54,948 nt of DNA from Hamadaea sp013361475. GTDB taxonomy: Bacteria > Actinomycetota > Actinomycetes > Mycobacteriales > Micromonosporaceae. A program made the translations under genes and the position numbers. The stretch spans positions 1 to 54,948 of the forward strand of contig NZ_JBFAHM010000026.1 in the NCBI RefSeq assembly GCF_040654195.1. The letters run 5' to 3'. Positions 33,495 to 41,726 of this stretch are shown here, one piece after another (the first letter of the stretch is position 1; each line of letters opens with the position of its first letter). The notes beneath the pieces were generated by a model. That model made no database searches. It saw only the letters and a program-made list of their open reading frames with translations, and was not told the origin of the DNA.

Positions 33495-34088
33495 ATGAAC
33501 GAGCGCAGCGCGATCCTGTCCACCTGGCGGCAGATGAGCCTGATCGGCGGCGTGGTCGCCATCCTGCTCGGCATCGTGTTGCTCATCTGGCCCGACCGGA
33601 CCCTGCTGGTCCTGGCCGCCCTGCTGGGCATCTGGCTCGTGATCCTGGGCATCGTGCGGCTCGCCGACGCGCTCACCGGCCGGGAGCTCGGCGGAGCCAG
33701 TCGCGGGTTCAGCGCCCTCGCCGGGGCGATCTACGTCATCGCCGGCATCGTCGTGCTGGCCAACCTGCACGCTTCACTGAAGTTCATCGCGCTGCTGATC
33801 GGCCTCATCTGGATCTTCAGCGGCGTCTCGGAGATCATCTCCGGGTTCACCCGCGTCCGCGGTCGGGGCGCCAAGATCGGCGCGATCCTGCTCGGCCTGA
33901 TCAACGTGGCGCTCGGTGTCGTCGTGCTGTTCTGGCCCGGCATCACCCTGATCGTCCTGGTCTGGATCACCGCGATCTGGCTGATCATCATCGGGCTGGT
34001 GCAGCTCTACATCGCCTGGCAGGCCGGGAAGGCGGCCAAGGCGGCCGACGACGACCCGGCGTACCACGTCATCGAGGAGGGTTTCTGA
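33495..34088 (+). CDS. HdeD family membrane protein (DUF308)
   Basis: 197 residues with six membrane segments arranged as repeated pairs, each with a small LLGIVLLIWP / VALGVVVLFWPG motif typical of HdeD/DUF308 proteins. In enterobacteria HdeD is linked to acid resistance; the role in actinomycetes is unknown. Its C-terminal 20 bp overlap the convergent patatin gene. Confidence 0.88.
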   Translation: MNERSAILSTWRQMSLIGGVVAILLGIVLLIWPDRTLLVLAALLGIWLVILGIVRLADALTGRELGGASRGFSALAGAIYVIAGIVVLANLHASLKFIALLIGLIWIFSGVSEIISGFTRVRGRGAKIGAILLGLINVALGVVVLFWPGITLIVLVWITAIWLIIIGLVQLYIAWQAGKAAKAADDDPAYHVIEEGF

Positions 34089-34908
34089 CCCCGTCCCGCT
34101 GCGCGGCGAGGTAGTCCCGGCTCGCCGCATACGCGGCACTGACCCGTCGGCGCAGGCCCGCCGCGTCCCGGTACGCCCACGGGTTGTCGTCCCGGTCGTT
34201 GCCCTCCCCCACCGGCAGGACGTGCACCGAGACCCCTTCCGGCAACGACGCCAGATCCCGCGCCAGCCGGGCCCGCCGGCCGATCTCCATTGCGGTCTGC
34301 GCGACCTCCCACGGCCGCTGTGGCGGCGAGAGCGGCTTGTCCAACCGGCCCACGTGCAGGGCGTAGATGTCCTGCGCGCCCAGCTCGACCGCCCGCGCGA
34401 TCGGCAGCGAGTTCACGATGCCGCCGTCGACGTAGTGCTCCCCGTCGAGATCCACCGGCGGCAGCAGCCCAGGGACGGCGGCCGCCGCCATCACCGCCGG
34501 CAGCAGCGGGCCGGTCGAGAACCAGGACTCGGCGGCTCGCTCGACGCACACCGAGCCCAGATGCAGCGGTATGCCCAGATCCTCGAACTTGCCCGGCAAC
34601 GCCTTCTCCAACAGCCGCCGCAACGGCAGCGGCGAGTGCAGGTGCGTACGCGTGGCGAACCGGCGCAGTTGCCGCGGGATGGACTCCCCGTAGACCTCCC
34701 CCATCTCGGGCGCCGCCCAGAGGCGTACCAGCTGGTCGGTGACGGCCGGGGTGGGATCGGCGGCGACCATCGCGCCGTTGATGGCCCCGATGGAGGTGGC
34801 GACGATCAGATCGGGCGTGATGTCGGCGCGGGCCAGGGCACGCAGCATGCCGACCTCCACCGCGCCCAGCACACCACCACCGCCCAGGACGAACGCCGTG
34901 CACGCCAT
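34069..34908 (-). CDS. patatin-like phospholipase
   Basis: 279 residues. The oxyanion loop GGGGVLGAVEVG (9-20), the nucleophile elbow with VATSIGAINGA and the catalytic DGG in HYVDGGIVNSLP are all visible. The elbow is AxSxG rather than the canonical GxSxG; Ala can be tolerated but is unusual. Likely acts on acyl esters of membrane lipids. Translation from ATG 34908 gives homology from the first residues; the upstream extension lies opposite the next gene's promoter. It is convergent with, and overlaps, the HdeD-like gene. Confidence 0.88.
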   Translation of the reverse strand: MACTAFVLGGGGVLGAVEVGMLRALARADITPDLIVATSIGAINGAMVAADPTPAVTDQLVRLWAAPEMGEVYGESIPRQLRRFATRTHLHSPLPLRRLLEKALPGKFEDLGIPLHLGSVCVERAAESWFSTGPLLPAVMAAAAVPGLLPPVDLDGEHYVDGGIVNSLPIARAVELGAQDIYALHVGRLDKPLSPPQRPWEVAQTAMEIGRRARLARDLASLPEGVSVHVLPVGEGNDRDDNPWAYRDAAGLRRRVSAAYAASRDYLAAQRDGVRNPPR

Positions 34909-34967
34909 AAAGATCACCGTACACGCAGGTAAGCGGCGCAAAGGTGAGCCCGGTAGAGTCGCCCGAC

Positions 34968-35357
34968 GTGACCGACTTCCGCATCGGCGAGGCGGCCGAA
35001 CTGCTCGGCGTGAGCGCCGACACGGTCCGCCGCTGGGTCGACGCCGGTCGCCTCCCGGCGACCCGCGATCCGCAGGGCCACCGGATGATCCCCGGCCGGA
35101 GCCTGGCGGAGTTCGCCCGGTCGCTCGGCGGCGACCCGGACGAGCGCGCCGGGCAGTCGTCGGCCCGCAACCGTCTGCGGGGCATCGTGACGTCGATCGT
35201 GAAGGACGCGGTGATGGCTCAAGTCGACATCCAGGCCGGCCCGTTCCGGGTGGTCTCCCTGATGAGCCGGGAGGCCGTCGACGAGCTGGGCCTCGAGATC
35301 GGCTCCCTGGCGGTCGCGGTGGTCAAGTCCACCACGGTCGTGGTGGAGCGCGCGTGA
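34968..35357 (+). CDS. helix-turn-helix plus TOBE (molybdate-binding) regulator
   Basis: 129 residues from GTG 34968. Residues 1-52: MerR/excisionase-type helix-turn-helix (FRIGEAAELLGVSADTVRRW and the wing HRMI). Residues 63-128: a TOBE/Mop domain (NRLRGIVTSIVKDAVMAQVDIQAGPF ... LAVAVVKSTTVVVERA) of the kind that binds molybdate or tungstate. It probably senses oxyanion and controls the following ModA-like gene, whose GTG overlaps its TGA (GTGA). Confidence 0.87.
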   Translation: MTDFRIGEAAELLGVSADTVRRWVDAGRLPATRDPQGHRMIPGRSLAEFARSLGGDPDERAGQSSARNRLRGIVTSIVKDAVMAQVDIQAGPFRVVSLMSREAVDELGLEIGSLAVAVVKSTTVVVERA

Positions 35358-36088
35358 AGCGGGCTGTCGCGGTCGTCGCCGCCCTGCTGACCGCGGCGAG
35401 CCTCGTGACGGGCTGCGGCAAACCCGCCACCCCCGACCGGGACAACGGCGGCAAGATCACTGTCGTCGCCGATCCCGCGTTGGCGCCGATCCTCCAGGCC
35501 CTGGAGACGACCTTCGAGCAGGCTCATCCCGGCACCGACGTGGTGATCGGGTACGCCGCCGGCAAGCGCGCGACGTCGCAGCTGACCTCCGTCGACGTGC
35601 TCGTCGCACCCGCCGTCACGGTCGCCACGGTCGCGAAGGCGAGCCCGCGGTCGTTGGGGCGTACGCCGCTCGTGGTGGCCGTCGGCCCGGCCAATCCGCT
35701 GAAGATCGCCAAGCTGGCCGATCTGGCGACGGTGAAGGTGGCCGTCTGCCAGGCGGCGGTACCCTGCGGCGCGGCGACGCAGCAGGTGCTCACCCAGGCC
35801 GGCGTCACCCTGGCCAAGCCGGTCGAGGTGGCCGACATCAAGGAAGCCCTCGACAAGCTGACCCTCGGCGACGTAGACGCGGCCGTCGTCTACCGCACCG
35901 ACGCGCTGGCCGCGATCGGCCAGGTCGACTCGGTGGACTTCCCGGAAGCCGCCGCAGCGGCCCAGGAATTCCAGGTCACGGCGCTGCCCGGCAGCCCGAA
36001 CCCGGCCGGCGCCACCGCCTTCGTCGACCTGCTCACCAGCGCAGACGGGCGTACGCAGTTCACCGACCTCGGCTTCACCCAGCCCTGA
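35354..36088 (+). CDS. ModA-like molybdate-binding lipoprotein
   Basis: 244 residues. Lipoprotein signal with lipobox LVTGC, Cys21 lipidated. Then a periplasmic-binding-protein-II fold with ITVVADPALAPILQAL, DVLVAPA and DAAVVYRTDA, as in molybdate-binding ModA. It is coupled to the TOBE regulator upstream. No ModB permease or ModC ATPase is adjacent, so it must pair with components elsewhere or act otherwise. Its stop is one base from that of the convergent ATPase gene. Confidence 0.85.
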   Translation: MKRAVAVVAALLTAASLVTGCGKPATPDRDNGGKITVVADPALAPILQALETTFEQAHPGTDVVIGYAAGKRATSQLTSVDVLVAPAVTVATVAKASPRSLGRTPLVVAVGPANPLKIAKLADLATVKVAVCQAAVPCGAATQQVLTQAGVTLAKPVEVADIKEALDKLTLGDVDAAVVYRTDALAAIGQVDSVDFPEAAAAAQEFQVTALPGSPNPAGATAFVDLLTSADGRTQFTDLGFTQP

Positions 36089-36089
36089 C

Positions 36090-37289
36090 TCAGGCCTGGG
36101 CCTCGGCCCGGATCCGGCCGCCACCGCGGTCGAAGAGGAAGACGCGGTCGAGGTCCACCTCGACGGCGAACGCCTCGCCCACCTGCGGCCGGGTGCCCGC
36201 CGGGGCACGGACGACCAGTTCGCCGAAGGGCTCTTCGAGATCGTCCAGCGGCGTTCTCTGGTGCGGCACGATCCGGCCGCCCGACCGCTGCGCGTCCGGC
36301 GAGGCGTACGCGGCCGGCACGCCGACCAAGCCGGTCGCGACGTGGACGAGCAGCTCCGCGCCGAGATCCTCGACGAAGGACACCGTGCCCCGCAGCACCG
36401 GGCCCTCGGCGTCCACCGGCACCGGCCGTAACGCGTCGGTTCGCAGGGCGACGGTCACCCGGTCGGTGTGGTGCCCGGGCAGCACCCGGCCCGAGTCCAG
36501 CGCCTGCTCACCGAGGTCCAGCACGGAGGTCCCGCGGCGATCGGTGTAGACCGCGCCCTGGACCAAGGTCGTCCGCGCCGCTCCGACGAACCCGGCCACG
36601 AAGACGTCGGCGGGATCGGAGCTGATCTCGTGAGGCGTGCCGATCTGGCGTACGCGACCGCTCTCCAGCACGACGATCCGGTCGGCGAGGGCGAGCGCCT
36701 CCTGCTGGTCGTGCGTGACGTAGAGGGTGGTGACCCGCAACCGGCGCGCCAGCCGGGCGATCTCCCGCCGCAGTTGCAGCCGCAAATGGGCGTCCACCTG
36801 CGACAAGGGCTCGTCGAGCAGGAAGGCGCGGGGATCCCGGACGATGGCGCGAGCCACCGCGACCCGCTGCCGTTGGCCACCCGACAGCTGCCCCGGCTTG
36901 CGATCGAGCAGGTCGGCCACGCCGAAGTAGCCGGCGACCTGCTCCACCCGGCGCATGTCGTCGGCCAGCGACCGGGACCCGCTGTGCGCGATCCGCAGCG
37001 GCATCGCGATGTTCTCGCGGGCGGTCAGATGCGGGTAGAGCGCGAAGTCCTGGAAGACCATGGCCACCCCGCGATCCCGGGCGGACAGGTCGTTGGCGAC
37101 CCGATTGTCGAGGATGACCTGACCGCTGGTGGGATCCTCCAACCCGGCGATCATCCGCAGGATGGTCGACTTGCCGCAGCCGGACGGTCCTAACACGACC
37201 ATGAACTCACCGGGGCCGACCGCCATCGACACCGCGTCCACGACCACGCGGCGCCCGTAGGCCTTCGTCAGCTCCCGAGTCTCGATCAC
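36090..37289 (-). CDS. ABC transporter ATPase of the MalK/UgpC type
   Basis: 399 residues. Walker A GPSGCGKST, Q-loop, signature LSGGQRQRVAVARA, Walker B AFLLDEPLSQVDA and the switch His in VTHDQQEA. A long C-terminal TOBE region (about 240-399) is typical of ATPases serving CUT1 sugar importers and may be shared by several transporters (MsiK/UgpC-like). The Q residue in SQVDA replaces the usual N of SNLDA. Starts at GTG 37287-37289. No permease or binding protein lies on this strand. It is convergent with the ModA-like gene, with one base between stops and no room for a terminator. Confidence 0.88.
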   Translation of the reverse strand: MIETRELTKAYGRRVVVDAVSMAVGPGEFMVVLGPSGCGKSTILRMIAGLEDPTSGQVILDNRVANDLSARDRGVAMVFQDFALYPHLTARENIAMPLRIAHSGSRSLADDMRRVEQVAGYFGVADLLDRKPGQLSGGQRQRVAVARAIVRDPRAFLLDEPLSQVDAHLRLQLRREIARLARRLRVTTLYVTHDQQEALALADRIVVLESGRVRQIGTPHEISSDPADVFVAGFVGAARTTLVQGAVYTDRRGTSVLDLGEQALDSGRVLPGHHTDRVTVALRTDALRPVPVDAEGPVLRGTVSFVEDLGAELLVHVATGLVGVPAAYASPDAQRSGGRIVPHQRTPLDDLEEPFGELVVRAPAGTRPQVGEAFAVEVDLDRVFLFDRGGGRIRAEAQA

Positions 37290-37347
37290 AGCCAGCTCAC
37301 CGTCTGATTGCCGGACTATTAACGCAGCAACATCGTGAACCCGCCGA

Positions 37348-37382
37348 CGGCCCGGGTGCAAGGGGACTTGGCACCCGGGCCG
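37348..37382 (-). terminator. terminator of the large chitinase gene
   Basis: CGGCCCGGGTGC pairs perfectly with 37371-37382, 11-nt loop. It begins 22 bp past the chitinase stop. Confidence 0.85.
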
Positions 37383-37403
37383 AGAACTATTTGTCTGTCC
37401 TCA

Positions 37404-40037
37404 CTAGACGGCCTGCCAGAGGGCCGGAACGTTGGGCGGTTCCCAGCCGACGAGCGCGGTGTGCGTCTGCCGGCATTGATAGACCTTGCCGCCGTAGGTC
37501 ACACGGACCCCCGCGGTGTAGAGGGTTCCCGCCGTCCACGCCGGGTAGCTGCCGGTCGCCGTCGGCGAGACGCTCGCGCTCGGCGAGGTCGACGGCGACG
37601 TGCTCGGCGAGGTGGACGGCGACCGGGACGGTGAGGCCGAGGGCGACACCGACGGCGACGCGGACGTCGACGGACCGCCCGAGCAGGCCCCGTTGTCGGT
37701 CCACGGCTTGCCGTCCCCGGTGTTCAGGTCCGGCTGGTTGCCCTGCGTCCACCACTTGGCGGTGTACTGGTGGCCGTTGTAGGAGACCACCGCGCCCCCG
37801 TTGTACGCCTGCGTCGCGACCCACGCCGCCGCCGTGCACGTGCCGGTCGACGTCGACGGGCTCGCACTCGTGCTCGCCGACGGGCTGACCGAGGTGCTCA
37901 CGGAGGTGCTGGCCGTAGGTGAGGCCGGTGTGCCGCCCCGGGCCCGGTCAACGCTCAGGGCGTACGTGGTGGTGCCGATCGTCAGCTTGTAGTTGGACGG
38001 CGACGCGATCGGCAGGACGTAGTTCAAGGTGAACTCGGCCGACGCGCCCGGTGCGATCGAGAGGTAACTCGGGATCGTGACGGTGGCGTGGTGGAAGTCG
38101 CCCTTCAGCCCGCCGATGTTGCTGCCGGTGTGCCCGGCCGTCACCGACATGCTCCAGCCGGACTGCTGCGACATGTTGCCCGGCGCGGAGGTGCCGTAGT
38201 CGAACTCCAGCTTCGACCCGCCCGCGATGGTCACCGTCGAGTTGTTCTTGATGACCACCTCGGGGTTGATCGGGTAGTTCGCGTCGCCGAGGGCGAAGCC
38301 GGTCAGCGACACGTCGACGGCCAGCGTGGTCGTCGGCATCGCGGAGTTGGCCCGGGACGCCCCGTACGCCGAAGCCGACTTGAACTTGTCGTAGGCCAGG
38401 TTGGTCAGGGTGTTGCCCATGAAGTACTCGCCCTTGGCCGAGTCGTACGCGTAGTCCCCGGCGAGTTCCCAGATCATCATCCCGCCGATGCCCTTGTTCA
38501 CGATGTAGTCCGCCTTGGTGCCGATGGACTGCTCGTCCTCGGTCGACAGGAAGACCTTCTTCGTGTTGTTCCACAGCCAGGGCGCGACCAGGGCCGACGA
38601 GTAGTTGCGCGCGTAGGTGCCGGTGATGGTGTCGTCGGGGTCGGTCGCCGGGGTCAGCCCGTACGCCGTGAGGTAGTCCCCGGTGATCCCGTTCTCCAAG
38701 TTCTTCGCGTGCCACATCGGATTCGAGCCGGCCGGTTCCTCGTTGCCACTGGTGTCGAGATCGTGCCAGAGGTTGTCGATGCCGACCGCGCCGTCGCCGC
38801 AGGGGCTCTGCGTACCCGCCGGGCAGTTGGCCGTCTTCGCCGCCGTGCCCCACAGACCGTTGGTGCCGCCGGTCACGTTACGGAAGCCCCGTGTGTAATA
38901 CGGGACGCCGATGTTGATCCGTCCGGATTGGACCGCGCCGCGGAAGTAGTGGTACGCCCAGTCGGTGTTGAGGTACCCGATGTTCTGGTACGCCCCGTAG
39001 ACCCCGGCCGCCGCCAGCTCGCCGTCGTCGCCGTTGTCGTACAGCGCCGCGTTCGGGCCGACGAACTTGTTCCACGCGCCGTGCAGGTCGTAGGACATGA
39101 TGTTGATGTAGTCCAGGTACTGCGTGGTCTGGTACGCCTCCTCGCCGCGCAGCAGCCAGCCGGAGGCGGGCGCCGCGACGGTGAGCATGTAGTACTTGCC
39201 GTCGGCCGCCGCGGCGGCGTCGAGCTTCTCGCGCAGCGTCTTCATCAGCGTCTGGTAGGACCGGTTGAGTCCGGCCCGCCGCGCGTTGGCCTGCGTGAAG
39301 TCGAGCGGGTTACCCGCGTCGTTGTTGGACGTCGGGTACTCGTAGTCGATGTCGACGCCGTTGAAGCCGTAGGTCCGCAGGAAGGTCACGACCGAGTCGG
39401 CGAAGGTGGTGATGCCGGCGGTGTTGATCGACCCGTCCGCGTTGGTGGTCATCCGGTAGAAGCCGCCGGAGTCGACGCGGTTGCCGTTGTCGTCGAAGTA
39501 GCCGCCGGTCTCGGCCCAGCCGCCGACGCTGATCAGCGTCTTGACGTTCGGGTTGGCCTTCTTGTACTTGTTCAGCAGGTTGAAGTGACCGGTGTAGGAG
39601 TAGGCGGAGTCCATCTCGGCTCCGGCGACGCCCGGCCAGGTCATGTTGGTGGCGGCGTTGTTGGCCGCGGTCGGCGTGCCGACGGAGATCTTGTTCGTGC
39701 CGTCGACGTGCGCGAACGCGTAGTTGATGTGGGTGATCTTCGTCCACGGGATCTGGTTCACCAGATACGCGGGCGTCCCGTCCTTGCCCGTACGCCAGCC
39801 GGTGAAGTAGCCGATGATGCGGCGCGGGTGGTCGGTGCCCATCGTCTCGCGCCCGTTGATGTCGTACGCCGCGCAGTACGGCACCGCCACCCCGGGCGTG
39901 GTGTAGAGGCCGTCCGGACGACAGGCGGCGTGGTCGGTGGCGGAGTGCGCGGTGCCCACGGCCGCGAGGGCGAGGCCGGTCGCGGCCACCCCCGTGGCGA
40001 GCGCCGTGATCAGGTGGAACAGGGGTCTTCTACGCAT
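37404..40037 (-). CDS. secreted multidomain GH18 chitinase
   Basis: 877 residues; ATG with AGGAGG. Signal peptide about 1-32. GH18 barrel about 70-555: SVGGW (170-174), FNGVDIDYEYP with catalytic Glu233, MSYDLHG and MIWELAGDYAYD; a chitinase insertion domain is included. Residues about 575-700 form a beta-sandwich with WSMSVTAGH and IPSYLSIAPGASAEFTLNY. Two small chitin-binding modules of the CBM5/12 type follow (about 735-785 and 830-877), joined by Ser/Pro/Thr linkers. It is likely the main chitin-degrading enzyme here, anchored to substrate by its C-terminal modules. A perfect 17-bp palindrome lies about 40 bp upstream. Confidence 0.94.
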   Translation of the reverse strand: MRRRPLFHLITALATGVAATGLALAAVGTAHSATDHAACRPDGLYTTPGVAVPYCAAYDINGRETMGTDHPRRIIGYFTGWRTGKDGTPAYLVNQIPWTKITHINYAFAHVDGTNKISVGTPTAANNAATNMTWPGVAGAEMDSAYSYTGHFNLLNKYKKANPNVKTLISVGGWAETGGYFDDNGNRVDSGGFYRMTTNADGSINTAGITTFADSVVTFLRTYGFNGVDIDYEYPTSNNDAGNPLDFTQANARRAGLNRSYQTLMKTLREKLDAAAAADGKYYMLTVAAPASGWLLRGEEAYQTTQYLDYINIMSYDLHGAWNKFVGPNAALYDNGDDGELAAAGVYGAYQNIGYLNTDWAYHYFRGAVQSGRINIGVPYYTRGFRNVTGGTNGLWGTAAKTANCPAGTQSPCGDGAVGIDNLWHDLDTSGNEEPAGSNPMWHAKNLENGITGDYLTAYGLTPATDPDDTITGTYARNYSSALVAPWLWNNTKKVFLSTEDEQSIGTKADYIVNKGIGGMMIWELAGDYAYDSAKGEYFMGNTLTNLAYDKFKSASAYGASRANSAMPTTTLAVDVSLTGFALGDANYPINPEVVIKNNSTVTIAGGSKLEFDYGTSAPGNMSQQSGWSMSVTAGHTGSNIGGLKGDFHHATVTIPSYLSIAPGASAEFTLNYVLPIASPSNYKLTIGTTTYALSVDRARGGTPASPTASTSVSTSVSPSASTSASPSTSTGTCTAAAWVATQAYNGGAVVSYNGHQYTAKWWTQGNQPDLNTGDGKPWTDNGACSGGPSTSASPSVSPSASPSRSPSTSPSTSPSTSPSASVSPTATGSYPAWTAGTLYTAGVRVTYGGKVYQCRQTHTALVGWEPPNVPALWQAV

Positions 40038-40074
40038 GAGGAGGCCTCCTGGGGGAGCCAGCAGCGGTTAACTG

Positions 40075-40091
40075 TTAGCAAACTTTGCTAA
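40075..40091. promoter_or_regulatory. palindrome upstream of the large chitinase gene
   Basis: TTAGCAAA-C-TTTGCTAA, perfect 8-bp arms, preceded by GTTAAC. It lies 38 bp upstream of the ATG in gene direction. It is not the DasR-type sequence known for streptomycete chitin genes. A related sequence precedes the other chitinase gene (23023-23041). Confidence 0.6.
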
Positions 40092-40151
40092 GAGTAGACA
40101 CGCTGTGGCACCGGTCACGCAAGAGACGTTCTCAGATATGGAAAAGAGAGA

Positions 40152-40201
40152 GCGGCGGGTGACGGCGGGCCAACCCCCTCGGCCTCACCGTCACCCGCCG
40201 C
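40152..40201 (-). terminator. terminator of the htrA-like gene
   Basis: GCGGCGGGTGACGG pairs perfectly with 40188-40201; the 22-nt loop holds a smaller GGCC stem. It lies 60 bp beyond the htrA stop. Confidence 0.8.
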
Positions 40202-40260
40202 CACATGGGGAGGAGGAGTAACGCGCTGTGCGAACCGCGCTCGTGACGCGGCGCTTGATG

Positions 40261-41649
40261 TTAAGACGTCGAACCCAGCGTCACGGTTGTCGTCTTGGTG
40301 GCTCCATCCCGGAGGTACGTCACGGTGATCTGCTCGCCCGGGTTGTGCGAGCCGACCGCGTTCACCAGGTCGTCGGCGTCGTTGACCACCGACTCGCCGA
40401 ACCTGGTGACCACGTCGCCCGCCTTCAGCCCGGCCTTCTCGGCCGCGCCGCCCGAGACGACCTCGGTCAGCTTGGCGCCGCCCGTCTCGTTGTCGGAGGC
40501 CTTCACGCCCAGGTACGGATGGTCGACCTTCTGGCCCTTGATGAGCTGGTTGGCGACGGCCGACACGCGGTCGCTCGAGATGGCGAACCCGATGCCGATG
40601 TTGCCTTCGCTGGATCCGTCGGTCGCGATCGACGAGTTGATCCCGACGACCTCGCCGTTGGTGTTGACCAGCGCACCGCCGGAGTTGCCGGGGTTGATCG
40701 GGGCGTCGGTCTGCAGCAGACCGGACATGGTCGAGTTCTGTACCGTGATGGTGCGGTCCTTGGCGCTGATGATGCCCTCGGTGACCGAGCCCTCCAGGCC
40801 CAGCGGACTGCCGATGGCCAGCACGGTGTCGCCGACGCGGACGTCGGTGGACTTGCCGAACTTCGCCGCGGTCAGGCCGGTCTTGTCGACCTTCACGACG
40901 GCCAGGTCGTACCGGGCGTCGGTGCCGACGATGGTGCCGGTGGTCTTGGTGCCGTCGGAGAAACTGACCGTCACGGTCTTGCCGGACGCGGTCGCGACGA
41001 CGTGATTGTTCGTCACGATGTAGCCGTCGGCGGTGAACACCACGCCGGAGCCCTCACCGGAGCCGGTCTTGATGGAGACCACGCTCGGCGTCACGTTCGC
41101 CGCGATGTCGGCCAGCGACGACCGGTCGATCGCCGGAGCGGCGTTGACCGTGGTGGTGCTGACCGGGTTCTTGTCGACGACGGCTGCGCCGACGACGCCA
41201 CCGGCCACCGCCGAGCAGAGCGCGATCACACCGGCCGCAGCGACACCCGCCACGACCTTCAGGAACGGACGCGACTTCGACGGCGTCGGAGCGGGACTGA
41301 ACGGCGAGCCGGGCGGCAGGTTCGAGCCGGGCGGCATCCACACCGGCCCGCTCGCCGGCGCGCCCTCCCGCCGCAGCGGGTCGGGGCCGTACGAGCCGAC
41401 CGGGGCGCCCGACGACGCCGGTACGCCGGACACCGCCGGCTGCGGCGCGGTCGGGTAGTTCGACTGGTAGCTGTAGGTAGGTGGCGCGTAAGCCGGTTGC
41501 CCTGCGGGCGCGGCGGCCGGCGAGGCCGTCGCGGCCTGTTCCGCAGAGGGCTGCTCAGGCGTCGCCGGGCGCTCGGCCGACGCATCGGCGGCGAACGGAT
41601 TCGGGATCTGCCGGTCAGCCGGCTCGGGGTTGCTCTGCGGGTCGCTCAT
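40261..41649 (-). CDS. HtrA/DegP-type serine protease with PDZ (PepD-like)
   Basis: 462 residues. Cytosolic Pro/Ala-rich tail (1-125), one membrane segment (about 130-158), then a trypsin-like domain with His216 (TNNHVV), Asp248 (YDLAVV) and Ser323 (GNSGGAL), and a PDZ domain (about 365-455, with GLKAGDVVTRFGE). It is an envelope quality-control protease facing outward. The order regulator-kinase-protease on one strand matches mprA-mprB-pepD of Mycobacterium tuberculosis, so control by the adjacent two-component system is likely. A strong terminator follows. Confidence 0.94.
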   Translation of the reverse strand: MSDPQSNPEPADRQIPNPFAADASAERPATPEQPSAEQAATASPAAAPAGQPAYAPPTYSYQSNYPTAPQPAVSGVPASSGAPVGSYGPDPLRREGAPASGPVWMPPGSNLPPGSPFSPAPTPSKSRPFLKVVAGVAAAGVIALCSAVAGGVVGAAVVDKNPVSTTTVNAAPAIDRSSLADIAANVTPSVVSIKTGSGEGSGVVFTADGYIVTNNHVVATASGKTVTVSFSDGTKTTGTIVGTDARYDLAVVKVDKTGLTAAKFGKSTDVRVGDTVLAIGSPLGLEGSVTEGIISAKDRTITVQNSTMSGLLQTDAPINPGNSGGALVNTNGEVVGINSSIATDGSSEGNIGIGFAISSDRVSAVANQLIKGQKVDHPYLGVKASDNETGGAKLTEVVSGGAAEKAGLKAGDVVTRFGESVVNDADDLVNAVGSHNPGEQITVTYLRDGATKTTTVTLGSTS

Positions 41650-41726
41650 GTCAATGATTCTTCCGGATATTTCTTACCTCTAACTTGGCCGAACCTGAAA
41701 CTCAACTGTGAACCTGTCTGACGGGT

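Noticed and set aside
23023..40091. DasR sites at the chitinase promoters
   Set aside because: The palindromes do not match the ACTGGTCTAGACCAGT-like form of DasR targets.
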